Below are positions 1-6,516 of a DNA stretch of 37,246 nt, one piece after another (within the stretch, counting starts at the first letter, position 1; each line of letters starts with the position of its first letter). Source of the DNA: Firmicutes bacterium ZOR0006 (GTDB taxonomy: Bacteria > Bacillota_I > Bacilli_A > Culicoidibacterales > ZOR0006); the NCBI GenBank assembly GCA_000798955.1, contig JTLC01000091.1:25956-63201 (forward strand). The letters run 5' to 3'. Below the pieces are notes generated by a model that saw only the letters and a program-made list of their open reading frames with translations, made no database searches and was not told where the DNA came from. The position numbers and the translations under genes are program-made.

Positions 1-12
1 GAACAATATAAA

Positions 13-88
13 TGGTGGAGCCTAGCGGGATCGAACCGCTGACCTCCTGCGTGCAAGGCAGGCGCTCTCCCAGCTGAGCTAAGGCCCC
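13..88 (-). tRNA. tRNA-Ala (anticodon TGC)
   Basis: A 76-nt cloverleaf is readable on the minus strand. It starts GGGGCCTTAGCTCAGC, has a CCTGC/GCAGG anticodon stem around loop CTTGCAC (anticodon TGC) and a GGTTCGATCC T-arm, and ends with an encoded CCA. It lies 8 nt after tRNA-Ile on the same strand, so the two are probably processed from one precursor. The left edge of the window follows directly, so what comes after (often rRNA in this context) is not visible. Confidence 0.97.
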
Positions 89-96
89 ATTTAAAA

Positions 97-173
97 TGGT
101 GGGACTAAATGGACTCGAACCATCGACCTCACGCTTATCAGGCGTGTGCTCTAACCAGCTGAGCTATAGTCCC
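97..173 (-). tRNA. tRNA-Ile (anticodon GAT)
   Basis: A 77-nt cloverleaf on the minus strand begins GGGACTATAGCTCAGC and ends TCCCACCA with an encoded CCA. The anticodon loop CTGATAA gives GAT (isoleucine). The Ile-Ala pair is the one normally found between 16S and 23S rRNA genes, but no 16S rRNA precedes it here. A promoter-like sequence sits just upstream instead. Confidence 0.97.
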
Positions 174-202
174 GTTTTTTCGTTCCCTTGAGAACAATAT
201 TT

Positions 203-231
203 ATTATAGCGGTAATTTTAAATTTTAGCAA
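203..231 (-). promoter_or_regulatory. Promoter of the tRNA-Ile/tRNA-Ala unit
   Basis: On the minus strand TTGCTA and a perfect TATAAT are separated by exactly 17 bp, about 30 bp before the 5' end of tRNA-Ile. This suggests the tRNA pair is transcribed from here rather than from a distant rRNA promoter. Confidence 0.75.
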
Positions 232-334
232 GCTTTTTTTTTATTTTTTTGTTTTTTTTGTATTTCCACTTTTTTAAAAGTGACGTTTAGCCGCTTAAAA
301 TCTACATTCACGCCCTATCTCACTCACTAAAATT

Positions 335-393
335 AGAAAAAGAATTACACTGAACACAGCCTATTTTTCTTGTGTTCAAAGTAATTCTTTTCT
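335..393 (-). terminator. Terminator after the MarR-type gene
   Basis: An inverted repeat pairs AGAAAAGAATTAC...TGAACACA with TGTGTTCA...GTAATTCTTTTTCT on the minus strand and runs into a T-rich tail. It begins about 11 bp after the stop codon of the MarR-type gene. Confidence 0.7.
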
Positions 394-404
394 CTAGAAA
401 TGGA

Positions 405-902
405 TTATTTCTCTTCTTTATTTAGCCGTGCAAGTAACATTTCTTCTTTCCAATCGTGTAAATACGAATGAATGTCACTCATTTCATTTTCAATCATATA
501 ATCATCAAATGCTTGATATAATTTGACAGCTAAGTTCAAAAATTGTTGACGCTCTTCGTCACTAAAGACACTCCAAATGCTTTCGTGAAGATCAGACATT
601 CTGATATCCAATTCTGTGAAAGCTTTTTGGCCTGCTTCCGTAAAATAAAGCGCATAACTTTTTTTGTTGATTGGTTCACGAACAATCATCCCCTCATCAA
701 CAAGTGACTTAATTGTTCGAGAAATTTGTGCCTTATCAAAAGTTGAGCGTTGTTGAATACTTTGCATTGTTAATCCTGGATGGACGTTAACAAAGTACAT
801 GACTAAATACTCCATTTTGTTAAACCCACTCTTTTGAATATGGTGGCGGATTAACGTGTCTTGTGCTCTAGCAGCAAAATAGAATAATAATTCTTCATTC
901 AT
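405..902 (-). CDS. MarR-family transcriptional regulator
   Basis: The 165-residue protein has the size and layout of a MarR-family winged-helix DNA-binding protein. A helical N-terminus is followed by the recognition region around residues 43-75 (TMQSIQQRSTFDKAQISRTI), then the wing (EGMIVREPINKKSYALYFTE) and a C-terminal dimerisation helix. MarR proteins usually bind palindromes as dimers and release them on binding phenolics, oxidants or metals. No ligand can be read from the sequence. The ATG is preceded by GAGGTGA at good spacing. The gene stands alone between its own promoter and terminator, so its targets are not obvious from context; autoregulation would be typical of the family. Confidence 0.88.
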   Translation of the reverse strand: MNEELLFYFAARAQDTLIRHHIQKSGFNKMEYLVMYFVNVHPGLTMQSIQQRSTFDKAQISRTIKSLVDEGMIVREPINKKSYALYFTEAGQKAFTELDIRMSDLHESIWSVFSDEERQQFLNLAVKLYQAFDDYMIENEMSDIHSYLHDWKEEMLLARLNKEEK

Positions 903-924
903 GGCGATTCACCTCACTAGATAA

Positions 925-952
925 ATCATAGCACATATATAGATTAATTCAA
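925..952 (-). promoter_or_regulatory. Promoter of the MarR-type gene
   Basis: TTGAAT and TATGAT are separated by 16 bp on the minus strand, with a TG one base before the -10 (extended -10). It lies about 25 bp upstream of the ATG. Confidence 0.6.
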
Positions 953-968
953 CAAAAAGTTTGCGCTT

Positions 969-1013
969 ACAACTTAAAATAAAGCTGTTTAAACCTGTTT
1001 TAATTTAAGTTGT
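969..1013 (-). terminator. Hairpin at the end of the aminopeptidase gene
   Basis: A perfect 10-bp inverted repeat (ACAACTTAAA / TTTAAGTTGT) flanks a loop with further A/T pairing. It starts inside the stop codon of the M29 aminopeptidase gene. There is no immediate T-run after it on the minus strand, so it may be a weak terminator or an mRNA-end stabiliser. Confidence 0.4.
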
Positions 1014-2129
1014 ATGTAACAAGTTTTCAGGGTTTAAAGCTTCCAATTCTGGGAGCACAAAACGGCCATTTTCACGAATTAAACGCCCATCAAAATAGAT
1101 GTTCCCTCCACCATACTCTGGTGTTTGAATCAAAACGAGGTCCCAATGCACACTTGATCGGTTCCCATTATCCGCTTCATCTTCATACGCAGCACCTGGT
1201 GTAAAGTGAAAGCTTCCCGTAATTTTTTCGTCAAAAAGAATATCTCCCATTGGCTTCGTAATTAAAGGATTTACCCCTAACGCAAACTCACCGATATAGC
1301 GTGCACCTTCATCAGTATCAAGAATATGATTAAGTCCTTCACTATCATCCGCTGTTGCTTCCACAATCTTTCCATCTTTAAAAGTAAAGGTAACATCGTG
1401 GTACACTTTCCCGCGATATGGACACGGTGTATTATAACGAATCGTTCCTTGCACGCTTGTTTTTATTGGTGCTGTAAAAACTTCACCATCAGGAATGTTA
1501 CACTCACCTGCACAAGGGATAGCTGGAATATTCTGAATCGAAAACGTTAAGTCAGTCCCTGGCGCTGTAATATGCACCTGATTTGTTGCTTCCATTAGTG
1601 TTTTTAAGGCTGACATTGCCTTTCCCATCTGTTGGTAATCAACGCTACTAACCGCAAAGACATAATCGGCATACGCCTCTAAACTCATCCCAGCTTTTTG
1701 TGCTGCCGCATACGTTGGCCAATTTAATAAAACCCAGCGTAAATTTTTAACCACATATTCGCTTGCTGGTCGCATAATTTTACTGTACTCACTAAAGCGT
1801 TGCGCCTCAATTTGAGCGAATTCACTATCGTTATTTTCGCCAATAATTAAAATCGAAGCATCCATTTGTTCGTATAGCTTCATTTGCCATGTTAAGTCGG
1901 CTTCCGCTTGTTTTGGAGACACACCTTCTAGCAAGTAGCGCTTCACCTCATCATCATACATTAATGTATGTGGATAGGCTCCTAATGCATAAATTTCGGT
2001 AATGAGTGCTCGCACAAGTGGTTTACTATCAATTGTAAAGCGAATCAAAATATGATCACCGGCTTGAACTTTCACTGAATGATGCACCAATTGTTGTGCC
2101 ACTTTGTTTACACGTGGATCCTGTAGCAT
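1005..2129 (-). CDS. M29-family metallo-aminopeptidase (AmpS/PepS/AmpT type)
   Basis: The 374-residue protein is a thermophilic-type (M29) aminopeptidase, a cytoplasmic dinuclear metal enzyme that removes N-terminal residues from peptides. The expected metal and catalytic positions are present in order: E216 in NIPDGEVFTAP, E281 in IGEFALG, H308 and Y315 in SFHFTPGAAYED, and H328 and D330 in SSVHWDL. Length is slightly below the usual ~400-410. The ATG overlaps the stop of the upstream Ntdp gene (TAATG on the minus strand), so translation is probably coupled. It is the last gene of a probable thioredoxin-like/Ntdp/aminopeptidase operon. Confidence 0.93.
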   Translation of the reverse strand: MLQDPRVNKVAQQLVHHSVKVQAGDHILIRFTIDSKPLVRALITEIYALGAYPHTLMYDDEVKRYLLEGVSPKQAEADLTWQMKLYEQMDASILIIGENNDSEFAQIEAQRFSEYSKIMRPASEYVVKNLRWVLLNWPTYAAAQKAGMSLEAYADYVFAVSSVDYQQMGKAMSALKTLMEATNQVHITAPGTDLTFSIQNIPAIPCAGECNIPDGEVFTAPIKTSVQGTIRYNTPCPYRGKVYHDVTFTFKDGKIVEATADDSEGLNHILDTDEGARYIGEFALGVNPLITKPMGDILFDEKITGSFHFTPGAAYEDEADNGNRSSVHWDLVLIQTPEYGGGNIYFDGRLIRENGRFVLPELEALNPENLLHTT

Positions 2130-2689
2130 TATTTTCCCCCCTCATTTTCCCGAGCAAGTTGTTGCTGAAGAATTTCATACCATTCTTCCATAAATCCACG
2201 AGCAAATGGTCCACGACGTTCACGAACCATTTTTACAAGGAATTCCAACTCAGCATGTAAAATAACATCAATGTCTTCACCATAACCCATACGCACCTTA
2301 TGGCGAGCATATTCATCTCGATCAAGGACACGTTGGCTATAATCTGGATAGACTTTCACATCTAAATCATAATCAATATATTTCATCTTATCATTATCAA
2401 ATACATATGGTGAGCTCAAGTTACAATAAAAGTGAACCCCATCTTGACGAAGCATACCAATCACATTAAACCAATGATTTTCAAAAAATACGGAAATGGC
2501 TGGTTCACGTGTAAACCACGTTCTTCCATTGTGCTCTGTGACCATTGTTCGACGATTAGCAATAACAACATATTGATGAGAGATAGCAAGAACTGTTGAT
2601 TCTTCCCATTCGCGATGTACTGAACCATCATGCTTAAAACTTAAAATTGCGACTTTTTGACCGATTTCTGGCAAGTTCACAACTTTCAC
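2129..2689 (-). CDS. DUF402 nucleoside tri-/diphosphate phosphatase (Ntdp-like)
   Basis: The 186-residue protein matches the DUF402 family of Bacillota, whose Staphylococcus member Ntdp hydrolyses nucleoside tri- and diphosphates with divalent metal. Features visible are the N-terminal SFKHDGSVHREWEE segment, the central TREPAISVFFENHWFNVIGM strand region, and acidic and basic residues in YIDYDLDVKVYPD and DRDEYARHK that resemble the family's metal and phosphate binding patches. It lies between a thioredoxin-like gene (24 bp upstream) and the M29 aminopeptidase (overlapping stop/start). The functional link among the three is not obvious. The substrate range is inferred from the family. Confidence 0.85.
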   Translation of the reverse strand: MKVVNLPEIGQKVAILSFKHDGSVHREWEESTVLAISHQYVVIANRRTMVTEHNGRTWFTREPAISVFFENHWFNVIGMLRQDGVHFYCNLSSPYVFDNDKMKYIDYDLDVKVYPDYSQRVLDRDEYARHKVRMGYGEDIDVILHAELEFLVKMVRERRGPFARGFMEEWYEILQQQLARENEGGK

Positions 2690-2713
2690 CTACTTTCTTT
2701 TCGATTTTCTTCT

Positions 2714-3004
2714 TTATTTCCTTTGCGTTTGACAAAACTGATAGATATTGACAACATTCGCAAAAATATATAATTTCGCTTGCGTTTCTGTACTTATCAA
2801 ACAAGGAACCTGCTCAATTTGAAACTGCTGAGCGAAAGACGGGAAATGGTTTAAATTAATTGCAAGTGTATCGAATTGCTGAGCTTGTTCAACAATTTCA
2901 ACCATTTGCTTCGCTATCACACATGCCCCACACAGTGGTGTATAGAAATACAAAAAGGGCGGTAAAACTTCTGTTTCTAACTCTAACTGCGTCAATTCTT
3001 GCAT
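2714..3004 (-). CDS. Thioredoxin-like protein with CGAC motif
   Basis: The protein has a thioredoxin fold signature: strand FLYFYTP, the redox motif CGAC (C25-C28 from the chosen start), then helix VIAKQMVEIV, and a cis-proline in QVPCLI. It is short (96 residues) and the active site differs from the CGPC of housekeeping thioredoxin, so it is probably an accessory thiol-disulfide protein of the cytoplasm. An ATG 30 nt further upstream is open, but it directly abuts a TATAAT element and has no ribosome site. The chosen ATG has GGAAGGAAG 8 nt before it. It is the first gene of a probable operon with Ntdp and the aminopeptidase. Confidence 0.78.
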   Translation of the reverse strand: MQELTQLELETEVLPPFLYFYTPLCGACVIAKQMVEIVEQAQQFDTLAINLNHFPSFAQQFQIEQVPCLISTETQAKLYIFANVVNIYQFCQTQRK

Positions 3005-3037
3005 GTGTAATGCTTCCTTCCCAAAATACTCCATTTA

Positions 3038-3043
3038 ATTATA
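3038..3043 (-). promoter_or_regulatory. Possible -10 element of the thioredoxin-like operon
   Basis: A perfect TATAAT sits about 33 bp before the chosen start. No convincing -35 is found at 16-18 bp, so the call rests on the -10 and its position. Confidence 0.4.
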
Positions 3044-3045
3044 AC

Positions 3046-3081
3046 AAAAAAACACCGGACTTGTATGACTAAGTGTGTTTT
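3046..3081 (-). terminator. Second terminator-like hairpin before the thioredoxin-like gene
   Basis: On the minus strand AAAACAC and ACTT pair with AAGT and GTGTTTT, followed directly by TTTTTTTG. It lies downstream of the stronger terminator at 3130-3161 and could act as a backup for transcripts coming from the uracil permease side. Confidence 0.45.
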
Positions 3082-3129
3082 TATCCTGTTTTTAAGTTTT
3101 TTTGTCAAAAACAAATAACCAAATAATAG

Positions 3130-3161
3130 AAAAAAGGGGCACTCAGTTATCTGAATGCCCC
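3130..3161 (-). terminator. Strong intrinsic terminator
   Basis: GGGGCATTCAG / CTGAGTGCCCC with a 4-nt loop is followed by TTTTTT on the minus strand. It ends transcription from the uracil permease gene and from the promoter found just after that gene. Confidence 0.9.
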
Positions 3162-3247
3162 TCACAAAGTAAATAATTGTGTGATAGTTTAATTTTTACC
3201 ATTTAAAATGATAAATAGAATTATTTACTTTATAGTTGGTTAACTAC
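3136..3247 (-). ncRNA. Candidate structured small RNA or leader RNA (unrecognised)
   Basis: Between the uracil permease stop and the thioredoxin-like gene a good promoter (TTGCAT, 17 bp, TATAAT) would start an RNA of about 110 nt ending at the strong terminator. The RNA has layered pairing: a short 5' hairpin (UAGUU-AACC-AACUA), a perfect 13-bp stem (AAAGUAAAUAAUU with AAUUAUUUACUUU) enclosing a 7-bp hairpin (UAUCAUU-UUA-AAUGGUA), then the terminator stem. The 5' end (GUGU.AGUU) could also pair with AACU...ACAC inside the large loop. No credible coding sequence or known riboswitch pattern is seen. It could be a standalone sRNA or an attenuated leader of the next operon. Expression is not shown by sequence. 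Confidence 0.4.
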
Positions 3248-3253
3248 ACAAAT

Positions 3254-3282
3254 ATTATACTGATTTTTTTCGCAAAATGCAA
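3254..3282 (-). promoter_or_regulatory. Promoter just after the uracil permease gene
   Basis: TTGCAT and a perfect TATAAT are separated by 17 bp on the minus strand, starting 17 bp past the permease stop codon. It points into a stretch with no gene for about 240 bp but with strong hairpins. Confidence 0.65.
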
Positions 3283-3298
3283 GTAACTGGGGCAATGG

Positions 3299-4621
3299 TT
3301 AAATGACTTGTTCGATTGGATCAGCTTCATGAACTTGCGGCTCACCTTGGCCAAGTTCTTTTTCTGGTAAAATCTGGTGTAATACAATCCCAACAATTGC
3401 TGCTAAAGCCATTCCACTTAAATTCACAGCACCAACACTTAAGACTGCACCACCAAGACCAATGACAAGGATAATCGCAATAATAACCATGTTGCGTTGT
3501 GCTAATAAGTTAATACGATTATTTACCAATACACGGACTCCATTTAATCCGATTAAACCAAAGAGTAAAATTGAAATCCCACCCATCACTGGTGATGGAA
3601 TTGTGGCAATTAACGCTGAAATTTTCCCAATAAATGCTAAGGCGATTGCAAAAATTGCAGCCAAAGCAATTACCCAAATACTTGCAACACGTGTCATCGA
3701 AATAACACCAGTATTTTCCGCATATGTCGTATTCACTGGACCACCAAGAATCCCGGCAACAAATGTCGCTAAACCATCACCAAGTAACGTACGGTGTAGT
3801 CCCGGTGATTTCAATAAATCACGATTCACGATGCTTCCGAGCACAACATGATCACCGATATGCTCTGCAACAGTAACAATTGTCACAGGAATCACAAGCC
3901 AGAACACCTCTAAGCTAAAAGCAGGTTGATAATGAATAAACGGAATATTGACTTCTGGTAAGGCAAACCATGATGCTTCTAGAACTGGCGTGAAGTCAAC
4001 GATTCCCATAACAACTGCAAAAATATAACCAACAATTAAACCAACAAGAATCGGAATTAATTTAAAGTATCCTTTGGCATAAACTGAAACAATGACTGTT
4101 GTCAGTAATGTCACTGTTGCAACAAGTACAGATGTCATATCATAGACACCATCAACGTACATTGCATTATTCACAGCAACAGATGATAATCCTAGCCCGA
4201 TAACCATAATAACTGGACCAATAACAACCGGTGGTAAAATTTTGTTTAACCATCCTGTACCAGCTACGCGCATAATTGCCGCTAGAATGAGGTAGACCAT
4301 TCCGACCATCATTACTCCAAGGCCAGCATTTGCCAATCCTGCACCATTCTCAAGAGCAATTGCTGCTTGTAATGGAGCAATATACGCAAATGACGAACCA
4401 AGGTAAACTGGTGATTTTGCTTTCGTTGCCACCATATAAATGAGTGTTCCAATCCCACTACATAATAAACCAACACTAATTGGTAAGCCAACTAAAATTG
4501 GTACTAATACCGTCGCCCCAAACATAGCAAAGACGTGTTGAAAACTTAAAAGTAACCATTGAATTTTATTTGCTGGTTGCTGATGCACATCCAAATATAA
4601 GTTGTTTGCTTTCTTTGTCAT
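3299..4621 (-). CDS. uraA: Uracil permease (NCS2 family)
   Basis: The 440-residue protein is a UraA/PyrP-type uracil:proton symporter of the cytoplasmic membrane. It opens with the family pattern around QWLLLSFQHVFAMFGATVLVP, has about 12-14 hydrophobic segments, and contains the substrate-site helices near TVAEHIGDHVVLG and NTTYAENTGVISMTRVAS (residues roughly 250-330), with conserved Glu residues in AEH and YAEN. An upstream in-frame ATG would add 20 residues but lies in the leader terminator. The chosen ATG has AAAAGGAGAATAATT before it. It follows a leader-peptide attenuator, consistent with pyrimidine control. It imports uracil for salvage by uracil phosphoribosyltransferase, whose gene is not in this window. 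Confidence 0.95.
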   Translation of the reverse strand: MTKKANNLYLDVHQQPANKIQWLLLSFQHVFAMFGATVLVPILVGLPISVGLLCSGIGTLIYMVATKAKSPVYLGSSFAYIAPLQAAIALENGAGLANAGLGVMMVGMVYLILAAIMRVAGTGWLNKILPPVVIGPVIMVIGLGLSSVAVNNAMYVDGVYDMTSVLVATVTLLTTVIVSVYAKGYFKLIPILVGLIVGYIFAVVMGIVDFTPVLEASWFALPEVNIPFIHYQPAFSLEVFWLVIPVTIVTVAEHIGDHVVLGSIVNRDLLKSPGLHRTLLGDGLATFVAGILGGPVNTTYAENTGVISMTRVASIWVIALAAIFAIALAFIGKISALIATIPSPVMGGISILLFGLIGLNGVRVLVNNRINLLAQRNMVIIAIILVIGLGGAVLSVGAVNLSGMALAAIVGIVLHQILPEKELGQGEPQVHEADPIEQVI

Positions 4622-4651
4622 AATTATTCTCCTTTTTCTGGTAGTTTTTTT

Positions 4652-4686
4652 CAAAAAAAAATACGAAAGCCAAAAGGCCATCGTAT
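4652..4686 (-). terminator. Leader terminator (attenuator) of the uracil permease gene
   Basis: ATACGA-tg-GCC / GGC-tt-TCGTAT with a TTTT loop is followed by nine T residues on the minus strand, upstream of the permease ribosome site. The 5' arm directly follows the stop codon of a short leader ORF, and the same ATACGA can instead pair with TCGTA just before it. This is the layout of a transcription attenuator. Confidence 0.85.
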
Positions 4687-4751
4687 CAATACGAAAAAGT
4701 GAATGAAGAAAAATATTTTCCCGTTCCGACTTGCGTTGTTACTCGTTTCAT
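4686..4751 (-). CDS. Leader peptide of the uracil permease attenuator (21 aa)
   Basis: A 21-codon ORF begins at an ATG preceded by AAGGGAG at 9-nt spacing and lies about 28 nt from the likely transcription start. It reads MKRVTTQVGTGK then YFSSFTFSY and stops at TGA, one base before the 5' arm of the leader terminator. The second half is encoded by U-rich codons (UAU UUU UCU UCA UUC ACU UUU UCG UAU). There is no run of one amino acid of the kind used in amino-acid attenuators. A perfect 11-bp inverted repeat links the start region (TGAAGAAAAAT) with the U-rich part (ATTTTTCTTCA). The arrangement resembles enterobacterial pyrBI, where a ribosome closely following a UTP-starved polymerase prevents the terminator from forming. 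Translation is inferred. Confidence 0.6.
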   Translation of the reverse strand: MKRVTTQVGTGKYFSSFTFSY

Positions 4752-4785
4752 TTTTCTTCACTCCCTTCAAACTCTCTAATTCAAA

Positions 4786-4814
4786 ACAATAATTCATTTC
4801 CAATCAAAAGTCAA
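4786..4814 (-). promoter_or_regulatory. Promoter of the uracil permease leader
   Basis: TTGACT and TATTGT are separated by 17 bp on the minus strand, immediately after the guanine permease stop codon. The predicted start is about 28 nt before the leader-peptide ATG. Confidence 0.55.
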
Positions 4815-4818
4815 TATT

Positions 4819-6114
4819 TTATAGTAAGAAATTTAAGATAAAGACAAAGAAGAGACCGATCATAATTGGGTTTACTTCTTTAATACGCTTAGAGAATGCC
4901 ATCAATAACACATATGCCATAAATCCAAAAGCAATACCTTGTGCAATTGACGCTGTTAAGATCATCATAATAATTGTAAAGAAAGCTGCAAACGCTGTTG
5001 GTTGATCAATCCAGTCAATTTCTTTTACTGACTCTGCCATTAATCCGCCGACAATAATTAACGCTGGCGCTGTAACCGCACTTGTAAAAATTACTAAGAT
5101 TGGTGAGAAGAATAACGCTACTAAGAATAATGTCGCTGTTGTTGCCGCTGTTAAACCTGTACGTCCACCTTGTTCAACACCCGTCATTGATTCTACATAT
5201 GACGTCACTGATGACGTACCTAGTACAGCACCAATTGTTGTTGATAAAGCATCTGAAACCATTGCTTTGCTACCATTTTTAATTTGGCCGTCTTTTGTCA
5301 TCAATCCCGCACGGCTCGCAACTGCCATTAATGTTCCAGCAGTATCAAAGAAATCAACAAATAGAAACGCAAAGATAACTAATAAGAATTCTGGTTTGAG
5401 AATTTCGCTAAATCCCGCAAAAACTTGTCCAAATGTTGGTGCAATTGATGGTGGCATCGAAACAATCATTGTTGGCATTTCTGATAAACCAAAGACTAAA
5501 CCGACAATTGCTGTAATAACCATTCCGACAAAAATTGCAAACCGTTGCTTCAACATCATTAATAAGAGGGTAATTACTAGTCCAAAAAGTGCTAATAATA
5601 CTTGTGGATTACTGATATCACCAAAGGCTACTAGCGTATCGGCATTTCCTACAACAATCCCGGCATTTTTTAATCCAATGAAAGCAATGAAGAAACCAAT
5701 TCCCACACCAACAGCAATTTTTAACGAATGCGGAATAGCAGTGATAATTTTTTCGCGAATCCCTGAGAATGATAAAATTAAAAATAAAATACCTGAACAG
5801 AAAATTCCAGCTAAAGCAGCTTGCCAGCTATATCCCATTCCTAAAACTACCGAGAAGGCAAAGAACGCGTTCATTCCCATACCTGGTGCTTGTGCAATTG
5901 GTAAATTTGCCACAAATGCCATAATATATGTCCCAATTGCTGCTGACAAACACGTTGCAACAAAGACAGCACCACTATCCATTCCTGCATTTCCTAAAAT
6001 TAGTGGGTTAACTGCTAAAATGTACGCCATTGCTAAGAATGTTGTTACTCCCGCAACTAACTCCGTTCGTACATTTGTCTTGTTGGCTTGCAAGCCGAAA
6101 ATTTTCTCTAACAT
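4819..6114 (-). CDS. pbuG: Guanine/hypoxanthine permease (AzgA-type NCS2)
   Basis: The ~431-residue membrane protein belongs to the AzgA-like branch of NCS2 transporters (PbuG/PbuO in Bacillus). Recognisable parts are the N-terminal NVRTELVAGVTTFLAMAYILAVNP, the AQAPGMGMNAFFAFSVV segment, the FLFVDFFDTAGTLMAVASRAG segment, and GTSSVTSYVESMTGVEQGGRTGLTA. These are hallmark sites of purine-specific members. A GTG one codon upstream is also possible; GGAGGAATAAC precedes both. A guanine riboswitch with terminator lies directly upstream, which supports guanine or hypoxanthine as substrate. The gene imports purine bases for salvage. Confidence 0.95.
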   Translation of the reverse strand: MLEKIFGLQANKTNVRTELVAGVTTFLAMAYILAVNPLILGNAGMDSGAVFVATCLSAAIGTYIMAFVANLPIAQAPGMGMNAFFAFSVVLGMGYSWQAALAGIFCSGILFLILSFSGIREKIITAIPHSLKIAVGVGIGFFIAFIGLKNAGIVVGNADTLVAFGDISNPQVLLALFGLVITLLLMMLKQRFAIFVGMVITAIVGLVFGLSEMPTMIVSMPPSIAPTFGQVFAGFSEILKPEFLLVIFAFLFVDFFDTAGTLMAVASRAGLMTKDGQIKNGSKAMVSDALSTTIGAVLGTSSVTSYVESMTGVEQGGRTGLTAATTATLFLVALFFSPILVIFTSAVTAPALIIVGGLMAESVKEIDWIDQPTAFAAFFTIIMMILTASIAQGIAFGFMAYVLLMAFSKRIKEVNPIMIGLFFVFILNFLL

Positions 6115-6141
6115 CACGTTATTCCTCCAAAATTTTTTCGT

Positions 6142-6173
6142 AAAAACAAAAAGAGACTTCCCTTTGAAGTCTC
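6142..6173 (-). terminator. Terminator of the guanine riboswitch
   Basis: GAGACTTC / GAAGTCTC with a 5-nt loop is followed by TTTTTGTTTTT on the minus strand, between the aptamer and the permease ribosome site. The sequence CTTCGT just before the 5' arm can pair with ACGAAG of aptamer helix P1, giving a plausible antiterminator when ligand is absent. Confidence 0.85.
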
Positions 6174-6228
6174 ACGAAGAACAGTGACTATTTTCATCGA
6201 CACAAAAAGTGCGTGTTTAAACAGTACT

Positions 6229-6300
6229 CACTTCGTAGTCGGCCTATTTAAGGTTAGCCGGTAGAAACTTCTGGACCATATTACCAGTTTTATACGAAAT
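6229..6300 (-). promoter_or_regulatory. Purine (guanine-class) riboswitch aptamer
   Basis: The minus strand shows the purine aptamer: P1 TTCGTAT.../...CTACGAAG, then AATATGGTCCAGAAG, the invariant GTTTCTACCGGC, then AACCTTAAATAGGCCGACTACG. Hairpins P2 and P3 carry the usual loop-loop partners. The specificity base in the GAC of GACTACG is C, as in guanine riboswitches (U in adenine ones). Ligand binding should favour the downstream terminator and switch the permease off. Confidence 0.95.
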
Positions 6301-6318
6301 ATTATTTATTACGTTCCT

Positions 6319-6348
6319 ATTTTAAAGGTTTTATCGTCAAAATGTCAA
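6319..6348 (-). promoter_or_regulatory. Promoter of the guanine riboswitch/permease transcript
   Basis: A perfect TTGACA and TAAAAT are separated by 18 bp on the minus strand, about 20 bp before the aptamer. The remaining 6349-6516 stretch, up to the next plus-strand gene, holds only AT-rich sequence and a weak TATAGT element near 6473. Confidence 0.65.
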
Positions 6349-6516
6349 CGTTTTCTCATTTTTTTGTTTTTTTGCACAAAAAAGCGACTCTGGGAACCGT
6401 TTTCTTTCGTATTCTCTAATAAAAACTACTTCCTTTTTCAGATTCACAATGGTTACTCTAGCAATTTTATGTTATAGTTATTACGCACGATTACTTATGG
6501 AAAGGAGCCATTTTTT

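Noticed and set aside
267-282. Inverted repeat CACTTTTTTAAAAGTG before the tRNA promoter
   Set aside because: It is very AT-rich, has no T-run on the correct side for a terminator and no linked gene, so chance is a good explanation.
3140-3210. A 19-codon frame inside the candidate RNA, ending in the terminator hairpin
   Set aside because: There is no ribosome binding site before its ATG, and its start lies inside a stable hairpin.
4750-4790. PyrR binding loop in the uracil permease leader
   Set aside because: AGAGAGTTTGAAGG resembles part of the PyrR loop, but the flanking sequence (TTTGAA on both sides) is a direct repeat and cannot form the required stem.
5267-6187. Long open frame (306 codons) on the plus strand opposite the guanine permease gene
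   Set aside because: Its product is low-complexity and rich in Lys, Ile, Pro and Asn, has no ribosome site, and runs across the riboswitch terminator. The minus-strand permease explains the codon pattern.
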